Below are positions 39,692 through 47,701 of a stretch of 64,000 nt of DNA, piece by piece; the first letter of the stretch is position 1, and each line of letters opens with the position of its first letter. The stretch is from Caulobacter sp. BP25 (GTDB lineage Bacteria; Pseudomonadota; Alphaproteobacteria; Caulobacterales; Caulobacteraceae): positions 1 through 64,000 of the forward strand of contig NZ_PEGH01000020.1 in the NCBI RefSeq assembly GCF_002737755.1, given 5' to 3'. The position numbers and the translations under genes are program-made. Below the pieces are notes generated by a model. The model was not told the origin of the DNA. It did no database searches and saw nothing but the letters and a program-made list of their open reading frames with translations.

Positions 39692-39719
39692 TTGAACAGC
39701 CACATAGTTCGACTATGCT
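39692..39719 (+). promoter_or_regulatory. arsR promoter with overlapping palindrome (ArsR operator)
   Basis: TTGAAC (39692-39697) and TATGCT (39714-39719) are spaced by 16 bp; the palindrome CATAG-TTCGA-CTATG (39703-39717) covers the spacer and the -10 element. The arsR ATG is only 7 bases after the -10, so the mRNA is leaderless or nearly so. Autorepression by ArsR, released by arsenite, is the expected mechanism. Confidence 0.65.
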
Positions 39720-39725
39720 GGAAAT

Positions 39726-40100
39726 ATGGAATCTTCATCAGCCGTGCAGATGCTCTCCGCCCTGGGCCACGAGGCGCGGCTGGCGATCTTTCGCCTGCTG
39801 GTGAAAGCCGGCGCCGAGGGCGTTGCGGCGGGCGATATCGCCCGAACCTTGAACGTCCTGCCCAACAGCCTGTCGGCTAACCTGAACGTCCTGTCCCACG
39901 CCGGCCTGATCACGTCCCGACGCGAGGGCCGGTCCATCATCTATTTCGCCGAGTACGGCGCGATGGCCGGAATGCTGGAGTTCCTGTTGCGGGACTGCTG
40001 TAACGGGGCGCCCGAGGTCTGCGCGCCGCTGAGCGCGATCCTGGATGGGACGGACAACTGCGCCTCGGCATGCGCCCCCTCGGCGGTATCCCCTCAATGA
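39726..40100 (+). CDS. arsR: ArsR-family arsenite-responsive repressor
   Basis: 124-residue winged-helix repressor. The HTH spans about 25-85 (AGDIARTLNVLPNSLSANLN and HAGLITSRREGRSIIY). A Cys-rich C-terminus with a CC pair (LLRDCCNGAPEVCAP) and two later Cys residues resembles the arsenite-binding C-terminus of alphaproteobacterial ArsR proteins. Its stop overlaps the start of the aquaporin gene (ATGA), starting a tightly coupled arsR-aqpS-arsC operon. A palindrome over its own promoter suggests autoregulation. Confidence 0.93.
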   Translation: MESSSAVQMLSALGHEARLAIFRLLVKAGAEGVAAGDIARTLNVLPNSLSANLNVLSHAGLITSRREGRSIIYFAEYGAMAGMLEFLLRDCCNGAPEVCAPLSAILDGTDNCASACAPSAVSPQ

Positions 40101-40768
40101 GCGTCGGCATGTCGCGCAGACTGGTCGCCGAGGGGCTGGGAACGGCGCTTTTGCTGGCGGTCGTGGTCGGCTCCGGGATCATGGGCGAACAGCTGGCGGC
40201 CGGGAACACCGCGATCGCCCTGCTGGGCAACACCCTGGCCACCGGCGCAGCGTTGGTCGTCCTGATCTGGATCTTCGGGCCGATCTCCGGCGCCCACTTC
40301 AACCCGGCGGTGACCTTGATCGCGGCGCTACGGCGTGATCTTTCGCCGGGCGCGGCCCTAGCCTATGCCGCCGTCCAGGTCGGCGGCGCGGCGCTGGGCG
40401 TCTGGATCGCCCACGCCATGTTCGGCGAGCCTATCCTGCAGGTCTCGACCAAGCTGCGGAGCGGCGGCGCCCAGGCCTTCTCCGAGGTCGTGGCGACGTT
40501 TGGGCTGATCGGCACGATCCTCGGCGTATCCCGGTTCAGGGCGGGCAGCACGCCGATGGCCGTGGGTCTTTACATCACTGCGGCCTACTGGTTCACCGCC
40601 TCGACATCCTTCGCCAATCCGGCGGTGACGTTGGCGCGAAGCCTCTCGGACACCTTCGCCGGGATCGCGCCCGCCAGCGCGCCCGCATTCATCCTCGCCC
40701 AGTTCATCGGCGCCCTGCTCGCCGCCGGCGTTTTCAACTGGCTTCTCAAGACGGAACAGACGGCATGA
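40097..40768 (+). CDS. aqpS: Aquaglyceroporin of the ars operon (AqpS-type)
   Basis: MIP-family channel of 223 residues with six helices and both half-helix motifs intact (HFNPAVTL near 60 and FANPAVTLARSL near 175). By analogy with Sinorhizobium meliloti AqpS, it lets arsenite made by ArsC leave the cell down its gradient, replacing a dedicated ArsB/Acr3 pump. I chose ATG 40097, which overlaps the arsR stop as ATGA; an upstream in-frame Met at 40070 lies inside arsR. Its stop overlaps the arsC start by four bases. Confidence 0.9.
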   Translation: MSVGMSRRLVAEGLGTALLLAVVVGSGIMGEQLAAGNTAIALLGNTLATGAALVVLIWIFGPISGAHFNPAVTLIAALRRDLSPGAALAYAAVQVGGAALGVWIAHAMFGEPILQVSTKLRSGGAQAFSEVVATFGLIGTILGVSRFRAGSTPMAVGLYITAAYWFTASTSFANPAVTLARSLSDTFAGIAPASAPAFILAQFIGALLAAGVFNWLLKTEQTA

Positions 40769-41178
40769 CCACGACGGATTTCCCAATCACGATCTTCCAC
40801 AATCCGGCGTGCGGCACCTCGCGCAACGTCGTGGCGATGGTCCAAGCCGCCGGTTACCAGCCCAAGGTGGTCGAGTATCTGAAAGCCGGATGGACCCGCG
40901 ACCAGCTGCGTGACCTCGCCGCCAAGAGCGGCCTGTCGTTCCGCCAGCTCATGCGCGAGAAGGGCACGCCCGCCGAGGCGCTGGGCCTGCTGGCGGACGA
41001 CGTCGCCGAGGACCGCATCCTCGACGCCATGATCGAGCATCCGATCCTGGTGAACCGGCCGATCGTCGTAACCCCGAAGGGCGCGAAGCTATGCCGCCCG
41101 TCGGAGCTCGTGCTCGACTTGCTTGAGCAGCGCCCCGCCAGCTTCACCAAGGAAGACGGCGAGGTCGTGAAGCTTTAG
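40765..41178 (+). CDS. arsC: Arsenate reductase, glutaredoxin type
   Basis: 137-residue thioredoxin-fold reductase of the E. coli R773 ArsC class. The catalytic Cys is in FHNPACGTSRNV; the conserved Arg-rich segment NRPIVVTPKGAKLCRPSE follows near residue 95. It reduces arsenate to arsenite using glutathione/glutaredoxin. Coupled by a 4-base overlap to the aquaporin gene. Its stop shares four bases (TTAG) with the convergent gene at 41175. Confidence 0.96.
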   Translation: MTTTDFPITIFHNPACGTSRNVVAMVQAAGYQPKVVEYLKAGWTRDQLRDLAAKSGLSFRQLMREKGTPAEALGLLADDVAEDRILDAMIEHPILVNRPIVVTPKGAKLCRPSELVLDLLEQRPASFTKEDGEVVKL

Positions 41179-41477
41179 CGGATGCGAATCCGCACCGGCA
41201 CCTGGATGTAGGAGCCCGCGCGGCTCTTGCCGTCGGGACCCAGCAGATCGACCTGAAACTGCGAGGCCATCGACAGAGCCGCCTGGCCGACGCCCAGTTC
41301 GCTGGGGGTTTCGTCCTGAACCGTACAGCCAGTCAGGCGTCCGTCGCTTTTGACCAGGCAGTTCAGCAAGGCGACGACTTCGCGCGGCTGCGAGGCGGGG
41401 ACGAGCATGTCCGAAGCGGTCTTGGCCGGAACGGGGGTGGCGGCGAAGGCGGCGGCCAAGGCGAGCGAAGCAATCAC
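41175..41477 (-). CDS. Small exported protein with TonB C-terminal-like fold
   Basis: 100-residue protein: a Sec signal peptide (about 1-18, cleaved near PAKTA) followed by an 80-residue segment that resembles the TonB C-terminal domain (VALLNCLVKSDGRLTGCTVQDE, with ASQFQ and VPVRIRIR at the end). It lacks the transmembrane and proline-rich parts of a full TonB, so it is probably a free periplasmic domain. Two Cys residues could form a disulfide. Its convergent stop is shared with arsC. Confidence 0.65.
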   Translation of the reverse strand: MIASLALAAAFAATPVPAKTASDMLVPASQPREVVALLNCLVKSDGRLTGCTVQDETPSELGVGQAALSMASQFQVDLLGPDGKSRAGSYIQVPVRIRIR

Positions 41478-41539
41478 GAGTTCATCCCTTTACTTATCGT
41501 TCTTTGGCGGGCCCCTGCCCCGCCGCGTCCCGTTTCGGG

Positions 41540-42901
41540 TCAGACGGCCGGAGCCCGTTGGAGACGTTGCAGGCTCTGTGCCGCGAGGTCCGTCAGCGAG
41601 CGCAAGCCCAGCTCCGAGAAGATGTCCAGAGCCGCGGCCAGGGCGACGCCCGCCCGCGCCAGACGTCCGTCGTCCCGGCCGGTTATCTCGACACGCGCCT
41701 CGTAAAGGCGGGCCAGGTTCATCTGCGCCACCGCCCAGCTGGCCGGATCGCGCGCGCCGCGCACTTCCGCCAGCTCAGCCTTGAAGGCCAGTTCGGCGGC
41801 GTCCAGCACGGCGAGGTCCGCCGTCAGTTCAGCGCAGCGGGCCAGACAAAGAGCGCGGTTGTTGGCGACCTGGGCGCGCAGCGCGAGCGCCGGCTGGACC
41901 TTGAGAATCTGCGTGGCGCGATCGTAGGCCGACACAGCCTGCTCGAAGACGCGCTCGCTGGTGGTGGCCTCGCCCAAGGTCTGCAGGGCCGCGCCAAGCA
42001 GCGCCTGGGCGCGGGCCCAGTCCATCGGGCTATGATCCAGGGAGAAGACCTGACCTGCGTCGGTGATCGCCTGAACCCCCTCGGCGATGCGCGCGATCTC
42101 GCCGTCGAGGTCGCCCAAATGCACCAGGGCGGCGCCGCGCAGGCACTCCAATCGACCCCAGGCCAGGGGTTCGAAGTCGGGGTCGAGGCCTTCCAGAGCG
42201 GTCTTGGCTTCAGACGCGGCGAGCTCCGCCAAGGCGCGGTCCTTTAGGCGCGTCGAGCAGCTAAGGATCAGGTCGATGCGCGTGGCGCGCTGGTCGGCCA
42301 ATAAGAGCCGGGTGCCGCCGCCCTTGGCGCGCTTGGCGGCCGCCAGGGCGCGCAGCGGCGCCTCGAAAGCTTGCACGGCGGCGAGCGCTCGGTCCAGATC
42401 GCCATCGACCATGGCCGCTCGTCCCTCCAGCGTCGCCCACAAGGCGCCGCAGAGCGCAGTGCGGTGATTGGCTGGCGTACGCGCCAGGGTAGACATGGCG
42501 GCGGCCACCAGGCCTTCGTCACCGAACAGATCCGCGCCTTGCAGCGCCAGCATCACCTGTTCGCACCGGGCGGCGGCCTGGCCGTCCTGGCGACGCTCGG
42601 TCTCGAAAATCTTCAGGGCGGCCTCGGCCTGGGCCGCGCCCTTGCGCAGGGCGGTCGCGTCGCCGGTCCGGCGGGCCAACTCTCGCCAGATCACCGCCGC
42701 CTCCAGAAGGCGCGTCCCGCGATCCTTTGAACCCAAGCGGCTGGCGGCGACATCAGCCGAGCGCGCCTCGTTGGCCAGCAGCGGCGTCTCAAGCAGCTCC
42801 AGCAACGACGTGTCGCCGCCGGTCAGGCCCTCGCGCCAAGCGCTCTTCGCCTCGGCTTCGACACCGAACAGCCGCTTCAGATCTCGCCCAAACTCGAACA
42901 T
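41540..42901 (-). CDS. TPR-like helical protein of unknown function with CtrA-box promoter
   Basis: About 453 residues, almost wholly helical and rich in Ala, Leu, Glu and Arg, with repeated units resembling tetratricopeptide repeats (for example LLEAAVIWRELARRTGDATALRKGAAQAEAALKIF). No signal peptide or membrane helix. I chose ATG 42901 (MFEFGRDLKRLFG), since the preceding codons are unlikely to be coding. A full CtrA box lies 87 bp upstream in an AT-rich region, so it is probably cell-cycle controlled. I do not recognise the gene; a role in polar or flagellar assembly is only a guess from the promoter and its linkage to fliQ and cckA. Confidence 0.7.
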   Translation of the reverse strand: MFEFGRDLKRLFGVEAEAKSAWREGLTGGDTSLLELLETPLLANEARSADVAASRLGSKDRGTRLLEAAVIWRELARRTGDATALRKGAAQAEAALKIFETERRQDGQAAARCEQVMLALQGADLFGDEGLVAAAMSTLARTPANHRTALCGALWATLEGRAAMVDGDLDRALAAVQAFEAPLRALAAAKRAKGGGTRLLLADQRATRIDLILSCSTRLKDRALAELAASEAKTALEGLDPDFEPLAWGRLECLRGAALVHLGDLDGEIARIAEGVQAITDAGQVFSLDHSPMDWARAQALLGAALQTLGEATTSERVFEQAVSAYDRATQILKVQPALALRAQVANNRALCLARCAELTADLAVLDAAELAFKAELAEVRGARDPASWAVAQMNLARLYEARVEITGRDDGRLARAGVALAAALDIFSELGLRSLTDLAAQSLQRLQRAPAV

Positions 42902-43287
42902 GGCCCGCGGACTCCATTTGGGACGTCCCAAGGCGGGACAGCCGTTGAAGGTTCAACGCCCAAGCAGCAAAACCGGAGCCAGCAGATTTAACAAGTGGTT
43001 AATAGGTATTTACATCGCGTTAACCATAAATATTTTTCAGATTTTTATACATCACCCACAAATCCACCCAAAAGGGCTGACCGAGACCCAATCTGGCACA
43101 TTTATTGCTTAACGGAACACAGCTCACTCGGCGCTCTTCTTGATTTTCTTAAAACACCGTTCACCGATCCTAAAATGACGTTAACCATAAGTTTTAGGGC
43201 AATGTTTACCCTTCGTTCACCCGCTCCCCGAGTTTGAGCGAAACAGGCTAGAAAGCCGCCAAATCACTTGAAGATCGGGAGCCCCCC
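42902..43287. other. AT-rich intergenic region
   Basis: About 385 bp of markedly lower GC than the rest of the window, with several TTAACC/GGTTAA half-sites (near 43020 and 43180) and a full CtrA box at 42988. It separates divergent genes and probably contains both promoters. I found no convincing ORF or RNA gene. Confidence 0.6.
42988..43002 (-). promoter_or_regulatory. CtrA box upstream of the TPR-like gene
   Basis: TTAA-CAAGTGG-TTAA is an exact TTAA-N7-TTAA match and lies 87 bp upstream of the start at 42901. The site is symmetric, so it could also serve the divergent gene at 43288, though it is 285 bp away. Confidence 0.7.
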
Positions 43288-43767
43288 ATGGTCGCCGTCA
43301 CCTTGTGGATCGCCAGCCTCTGCCGCCAGGACCCCAGCTATGGCGGCTGGTCCTATGTGCGGCGGATCGACGGCGAAACCGGAGCGGGCGCGATCAAAGG
43401 GGCGGCCGGCGGCGAGCGGCGCACGACGGCCGCAAAGATGAGTCTGACGGCTCTCATCGAGGCCCTGGAGGGTCTTTCGGATTTGCCCGCCGACGCCGCC
43501 GTGACCCTGCGCTTCTCCGATTTGGAGCTCGCCAGCCAGCTGGTCGCGTCCGATGGCGACTATGCGACCACGGAACCCGACGCGTGGACGTCCGCTCGCG
43601 CCGCCGTCGCTTCTCGGCCGGTGCTGGAGATGGTCCCCTCCTCTCCCGTCGACGCGGCCAACGGCTTTCTCGCGGCCTGGGCGGAGTTTGGCCTGGACAC
43701 CAGCAAGTCGCGCGGAACGTTCAAGGCCGCGATCCCCAAGCCGAACCTGTTGAAGTTCCCAGGCTAG
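43288..43767 (+). CDS. Degenerate RNase-H-like protein
   Basis: 159-residue protein whose N-terminal 75 residues resemble RNase HI: YGGWSYVRRIDG matches the first strand-turn-strand, TTAAKMSLTALIEALEGL the helix that normally contains MEL, and VTLRFSDLELASQLV the strand-helix with Asp70. Of the four catalytic acids, Asp10 and Glu48 appear replaced (Ser in place of Glu in KMSL), while Asp70 and possibly Asp134 remain. It is therefore probably catalytically inactive and may bind nucleic acid. Start is ATG 43288 after GGGAGCCCCCC. It converges with mgsA. Confidence 0.55.
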   Translation: MVAVTLWIASLCRQDPSYGGWSYVRRIDGETGAGAIKGAAGGERRTTAAKMSLTALIEALEGLSDLPADAAVTLRFSDLELASQLVASDGDYATTEPDAWTSARAAVASRPVLEMVPSSPVDAANGFLAAWAEFGLDTSKSRGTFKAAIPKPNLLKFPG

Positions 43768-43777
43768 CTAAGCCTGG
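43759..43777. terminator. Hairpin between the RNase-H-like gene and mgsA
   Basis: CCAGGCT (43759-43765) pairs with AGCCTGG (43771-43777) around a 5-base loop; it covers both convergent stop codons. No T tract, moderate confidence. Confidence 0.5.
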
Positions 43778-44160
43778 CAGGCGACGATCAGATCAGCCGT
43801 CGCCGGATTGCAGGCGAACGGGATATCGGCCAGTGTCGCCATGCGGATCAGCGCCTTAACGTCCACGTCGTGCGGCTGAGGCGACAGCGGGTCGACGAAG
43901 AAGATCAGAACGTCCAGCCGCCCCTCGGCGATCATCGCGCCCAGCTGCTGATCGCCGCCCAGCGGGCCGCTCTTCAGACGCGTCAGATCTAGCTCCGGCA
44001 ACGCTTCCAGGAGTCGCCCACCGGTGGTGCCAGTGGCGAACAGCGTCTTGTCCTTCAAGAAGTCGGCATGCGCCTTGGCCCAGGCGACCAGGGCGGCCTT
44101 CTTCTCGTCGTGGGCCACCAATCCAATCGAGAGGTGGCCGATGGCGAGGGGCGCGGGCAT
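43768..44160 (-). CDS. mgsA: Methylglyoxal synthase
   Basis: Converts dihydroxyacetone phosphate to methylglyoxal, bypassing glycolysis when phosphate is limiting. 130 residues of the MGS-like domain with [14 protein letters not shown], the phosphate-binding [12 protein letters not shown] and the catalytic-region [15 protein letters not shown], plus the [10 protein letters not shown] tail. I chose ATG 44160 ([13 protein letters not shown]), preceded by AGGA 8 bases upstream; the frame extends 19 codons further without a ribosome site. Divergent from the aminotransferase gene. Confidence 0.95.
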   Translation of the reverse strand: MPAPLAIGHLSIGLVAHDEKKAALVAWAKAHADFLKDKTLFATGTTGGRLLEALPELDLTRLKSGPLGGDQQLGAMIAEGRLDVLIFFVDPLSPQPHDVDVKALIRMATLADIPFACNPATADLIVACQA

Positions 44161-44330
44161 GGAGCGATTCCTGACAGATGGAGCCGCACTCATTTCGCGC
44201 CTAAGCGGCGATGGCAAGCCTGGCTCTGCCCGCGCCTTGGGCAGGACGCGCGACGCTGGCCCGTGCCCCCTTGCGCGATCGTTCGCGAAGGTTCGTCCTC
44301 GGGCCTCGAGTAAATGGGGAGCAGACGAAG

Positions 44331-45560
44331 ATGGTCACGCGGAATTCCGACGAACCGGCGCTGGGGCGCCGTTCCTTCCTGCGCGGCGCGGCGCTGATCG
44401 CCGCAGCCGCGCCCATAGTGACCGAGGCCAGTCTCGCACACGCGGCGCAGACCGCCGCGCCTCCGTCCGGCATGGCGCTACACGGTCAAAGCCCCAACGC
44501 GCCGGCGCCAGGCATGGTCCTGATCAACGCCAACGAAAATCCGCTGGGCCCTAGCAAGGCGGCCTGCGACGCCATCGCCCGCGTCGCCCCGCTGGGCGGC
44601 CGCTACGATCTGAACGGCGAGACGGACCTGCTGATCCAGACCTTTGCGGCTCAGACCGGCCTCAAGCCCGAGTACGTCGTCGCCTATGCGGGCTCCTCCG
44701 AGCCCCTGCACTACAGCGTGCTAGCCTTCACCTCGCCGACCAAGAGCTTCGTCACGGCCGATCCGTCGTACGAGGCCGGCATGTACGCGGCCAAGACCAG
44801 CCAGGCCAAGGTGGTCAAGGTGCCACTGACCAAGGACTGCGCCCATGACGTCAAGGCCATGGTCGCCGCCGACGCCCAGGCCGGCGTCATCTACATCTGC
44901 AACCCGAACAACCCGACAGGCACCGTCACCACCAAGCAGGACATCATCTGGGCGCTTGAGAACAAGCCCGCTGGCGCGATCTTGTTGGTCGACGAGGCCT
45001 ATATCCATCTGACCGACGAACCAGACACCCTGGACCTGGTGGCTCAGGGCAAGGACCTGATCGTCCTGCGCACCTTCTCCAAGATCTACGGCATGGCCGG
45101 CATACGCTGCGGCTTCGCGGTCGGACGCCCCGACCTGCTGGCAAGGCTGAAGCCGTTCGGCCAGAACGCCATGCCCATCACCGGCTCTGCAGCCGCCCGC
45201 GCCTCGCTTGAGGACGCCAGCCTGGCGCCCGCTCGACGCAAGATCATCGGCGATACGCGCCGCGACACGATCGCCTGGCTGAAAGCCAACGGCTACAAGG
45301 TCATCGGCGATCCGCAGACCAACTGCTTCATGATCGACACGGGCCGAAACGGTCGCGGGGTGATGGCGGCCATGAAGGCCAAGAACGTCCTGATCGGCCG
45401 CACCTGGCCCATTTGGCCCAACGCCGTCCGCGTCTCGGTCGGCACGCCAGAGGAAATGGCGGCGTTCAAGGTCGCCTTCAAGGAGGTCATGGACGCCAAG
45501 CCGATGGCCATCGGCGATCATGTCCAGCACGCGGAACTCGACTATTACGCAATCCTATAG
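44331..45560 (+). CDS. Tat-exported PLP aminotransferase (HisC-like)
   Basis: Class I/II PLP aminotransferase of 409 residues related to histidinol-phosphate aminotransferase: [13 protein letters not shown] opening, [17 protein letters not shown] and the Schiff-base Lys in [14 protein letters not shown]. Unusually the N-terminus is a classical twin-arginine leader ([16 protein letters not shown], about residues 12-40), implying a folded, cofactor-loaded periplasmic enzyme. Start ATG 44331 ([16 protein letters not shown]) follows GGGAG; an in-frame ATG at 44211 would bury the leader. No his genes are adjacent, so HisC activity is unlikely; the substrate may be an amino acid or amino-sugar in the envelope. 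Confidence 0.88.
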   Translation: MVTRNSDEPALGRRSFLRGAALIAAAAPIVTEASLAHAAQTAAPPSGMALHGQSPNAPAPGMVLINANENPLGPSKAACDAIARVAPLGGRYDLNGETDLLIQTFAAQTGLKPEYVVAYAGSSEPLHYSVLAFTSPTKSFVTADPSYEAGMYAAKTSQAKVVKVPLTKDCAHDVKAMVAADAQAGVIYICNPNNPTGTVTTKQDIIWALENKPAGAILLVDEAYIHLTDEPDTLDLVAQGKDLIVLRTFSKIYGMAGIRCGFAVGRPDLLARLKPFGQNAMPITGSAAARASLEDASLAPARRKIIGDTRRDTIAWLKANGYKVIGDPQTNCFMIDTGRNGRGVMAAMKAKNVLIGRTWPIWPNAVRVSVGTPEEMAAFKVAFKEVMDAKPMAIGDHVQHAELDYYAIL

Positions 45561-45589
45561 CCGCCGCACCATGCGCACCGGATAGAGAG

Positions 45590-45612
45590 GGCCGCCCCAA
45601 GCGAGGGCGGCC
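45590..45612 (+). terminator. Intrinsic-type terminator after the aminotransferase
   Basis: GGCCGCCC (45590-45597) and GGGCGGCC (45605-45612) form an 8-bp GC stem with a 7-base loop, followed by TTCGCAT. It lies 30 bases after the aminotransferase stop and before the convergent small gene. Confidence 0.75.
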
Positions 45613-45626
45613 TTCGCATATCCCGC

Positions 45627-45854
45627 TCACGGACAGGGCGCTACGTATCGATCGTTGATGTCAGTACGAGAACCCCAGCTATAGCTGGATCCGTCGCAAC
45701 CTCTGTAGCTTTCGCCGACCTGGATCATCTTGGATTCGTTGGCATAGTACATGACCAGGACCTCCTGATCGAAAGGTCCCGACGAAGCCGGGCCGGCTAC
45801 GGCCATGGCGGCCAACACGGCCGCTACGGCCGCCTTCATGATCAACGTCCGCAT
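45627..45854 (-). CDS. Small secreted protein, DUF6289-like
   Basis: 75-residue precursor with a Sec signal peptide (residues about 1-27, cleaved near ASSGP). The mature part is a short polar peptide with two Cys residues near the C-terminus (YRGCDGSSYSWGSRTDINDRYVAPC), Tyr/Ser-rich, like DUF6289 proteins. ATG 45854 follows AAGGAGAGCG; an earlier in-frame start at 45896 lacks a ribosome site. Role unknown. Confidence 0.65.
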   Translation of the reverse strand: MRTLIMKAAVAAVLAAMAVAGPASSGPFDQEVLVMYYANESKMIQVGESYRGCDGSSYSWGSRTDINDRYVAPCP

Positions 45855-45949
45855 CGCGCTCTCCTTGCCTAGTGATAGTAAGAGCAAGGCCGGCACAGCC
45901 CTAGGAAAAAGAAAGCCAAAACTCTCGCTAAGCTACACTCGCGTCTTCG

Positions 45950-46090
45950 TCAGCGCAGCGCCTTCGGATAGCGCTCGGCGACATAGCCAATCTCCCAGGC
46001 GCTCCTGCCGAAGAACACCGAGGATCTCGTCGATATCTTGGCCCATGGCCGACTTGTGCTTGTTGACGAAGTCCTCGACATCGGCGCGGT
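45950..46090 (-). pseudogene. prfC': Decayed duplicate of the prfC 3' end
   Basis: Bases 45961-46090 align with 49205-49333 at the 3' end of the intact prfC with few mismatches and one indel. Read on the minus strand it encodes RADVEDFVNKHKSAMGQDIDE and, after shifting by one base, VFFGRSAWEIGYVAERYPK before its own stop at 45950. It is in the same orientation as prfC, 3.2 kb away. Upstream similarity ends at 46090, just before the alpha/beta hydrolase gene (stop at 46127). It cannot be functional and marks an old duplication or replacement around these genes. Confidence 0.9.
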
Positions 46091-46126
46091 TAGGATGCCG
46101 CTCGTAGCGCGTCGCCAGCCTCCCAA

Positions 46127-47590
46127 TCACGCCACCTTGAACGTCGGCGGCGGCAGGCTCAGCCGGGTGTCGACCACGGCCTCGCCGCGGAAGAACCGCA
46201 CCAGCAATCCCTGCACGTCCGGGTGGGCCTCAAAGACGTTGTGGCCAGCGTTCTCGACAGTCACCCGGGCCTTGCGGGTGAACTGGGCCGCCACCTCGTC
46301 CTGCTCGGACACCGGCGTGCGGCCGTCCAGTGTGCCGGCGATCAGCAGGGCCGGATGGTCGATGCGGAACGACGCTCGGAAGGCCTCGCCCAGGTCGGCT
46401 TCCGGAACCACGCCCAGCAGCTGCGGCATCGGGAAGTTCAGCGCCTCGCCCAGCACGGCGGTCTTGGCCTCGCGCCGCACCAGGGCCAGCCGGCCGGGAG
46501 AGATGCCCGACGCCAGGTCCGTGGCCTCGGGCATGCCGGCGATGCCGGGAATGTTGGCGAATTCGCCCATGAACGGCGCCAGAACCTCGTAGCGGCCCGC
46601 GTCCAGCGCCAGATAAAGGCCTGGCAGCATGACCAGGGTCTGCGGATTAGCGATCAGCCCGCCGGTCATCAGCTGGATGGCGAAGCCGCCGATCTTCAGC
46701 TCGACCGGCGCGCCGTTCAGCGTGGCGGGCATCTTGACCGGCGCCGCCTCCATCTTGGCATGCACGCGCCGCATCAGGGCCGGCAGGTCGGGGATCGCCG
46801 CCCGCACGGCGGGATCGGCGGCCAAGAGACCGTCGACGTGCTGCAAAAGGGCGTCAACCGCCGCTGGGCGCTTCACCGTCTGATCCAGCCCTTCAAGGCT
46901 GGCCAGGGCCACGCGGCTGACCCGCGCGCCATGCCGCTTGAGCATGGTCAGCGCCAGGTGCGTGCCGTAGCTGATGCCCCACAGAGAAACCTGCTCCGCC
47001 CCCAGGTGACGCCGCAGGTCGTCGATGTCGTCGGCGTTCTGTTCGGTGTTGTAGCCGGTCATGGCCACGCCGGCCTTAGTCCAGTCGGCCCAGGCGCTCT
47101 TGAAGTCCTCACGGAAATAGGCGGTCAGCCCGGCCTCCGTGAATTCGGGCAAGGGCCGCGCCGACAGCGGCCGGTCGGGGATATGGTTGGACAGGCCCGT
47201 GCCGCGCTGCTCGAAGACGATGACGTCGGCCACGTCGCGCAGGGCCATGAAGATCGGAAACCGCGGGCCGGCGGCCGCTCGCGTCGCCACGCCGCCCGGT
47301 CCGCCGGACAGATAGACGATCGGCGGGCCCGGCTTGGCCGCCGTCGAGGCGAACCGCACATAGCTCAGCCGGATCTTCCGGGACTTAGGATCGCGACGAT
47401 CTTCCGGGACTTCGAAGAAGCCGCGTTCGGCGTCGGTGTCCTGGCCCTTCCAGCCCTTGAAGCGGAAGAGACCGGGCTGCGACGGAGACGGCGCGGCGGT
47501 CTGGGCCAGCGCCAATCCAGAGACGGCGAAACCAGGAAGGGCGAGGCCAGCGGCGAGCAGGGCGCGGCGATTGAGCGATGCATGGGTCAT
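46127..47590 (-). CDS. Secreted alpha/beta hydrolase (proline iminopeptidase/tripeptidyl aminopeptidase-like)
   Basis: 487-residue alpha/beta hydrolase with a Tat-like leader (LNRRALLAAGLALPGF). The oxyanion-loop IVYLSGGPGG and nucleophile Ser in WGISYGTHLAL mark the S33 peptidase group; the catalytic His is likely in ENAGHNVFEAHPD. ATG 47590 (MTHASLNRR) chosen because it directly precedes the leader. It is divergent from the LytTR regulator and flanked downstream by a decayed prfC fragment. Probably trims N-terminal residues from imported or exported peptides; true substrate unknown. Confidence 0.85.
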   Translation of the reverse strand: MTHASLNRRALLAAGLALPGFAVSGLALAQTAAPSPSQPGLFRFKGWKGQDTDAERGFFEVPEDRRDPKSRKIRLSYVRFASTAAKPGPPIVYLSGGPGGVATRAAAGPRFPIFMALRDVADVIVFEQRGTGLSNHIPDRPLSARPLPEFTEAGLTAYFREDFKSAWADWTKAGVAMTGYNTEQNADDIDDLRRHLGAEQVSLWGISYGTHLALTMLKRHGARVSRVALASLEGLDQTVKRPAAVDALLQHVDGLLAADPAVRAAIPDLPALMRRVHAKMEAAPVKMPATLNGAPVELKIGGFAIQLMTGGLIANPQTLVMLPGLYLALDAGRYEVLAPFMGEFANIPGIAGMPEATDLASGISPGRLALVRREAKTAVLGEALNFPMPQLLGVVPEADLGEAFRASFRIDHPALLIAGTLDGRTPVSEQDEVAAQFTRKARVTVENAGHNVFEAHPDVQGLLVRFFRGEAVVDTRLSLPPPTFKVA

Positions 47591-47701
47591 GGCGATAGCT
47601 GAGCCGATCGGCGGACCGCTCGCCACAAGGCTTCGGTCAACAGCGCCCTGCGATCGGTGAACGGTGGCGCGTCTCGGCGAACGGCGCTCTAAGGTGACGT
47701 C

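Noticed and set aside
46223-47602. 459-codon plus-strand ORF opposite the S33-like hydrolase
   Set aside because: Rich in Arg, Gln and His with no domain; the hydrolase on the other strand has a nucleophile elbow and leader.
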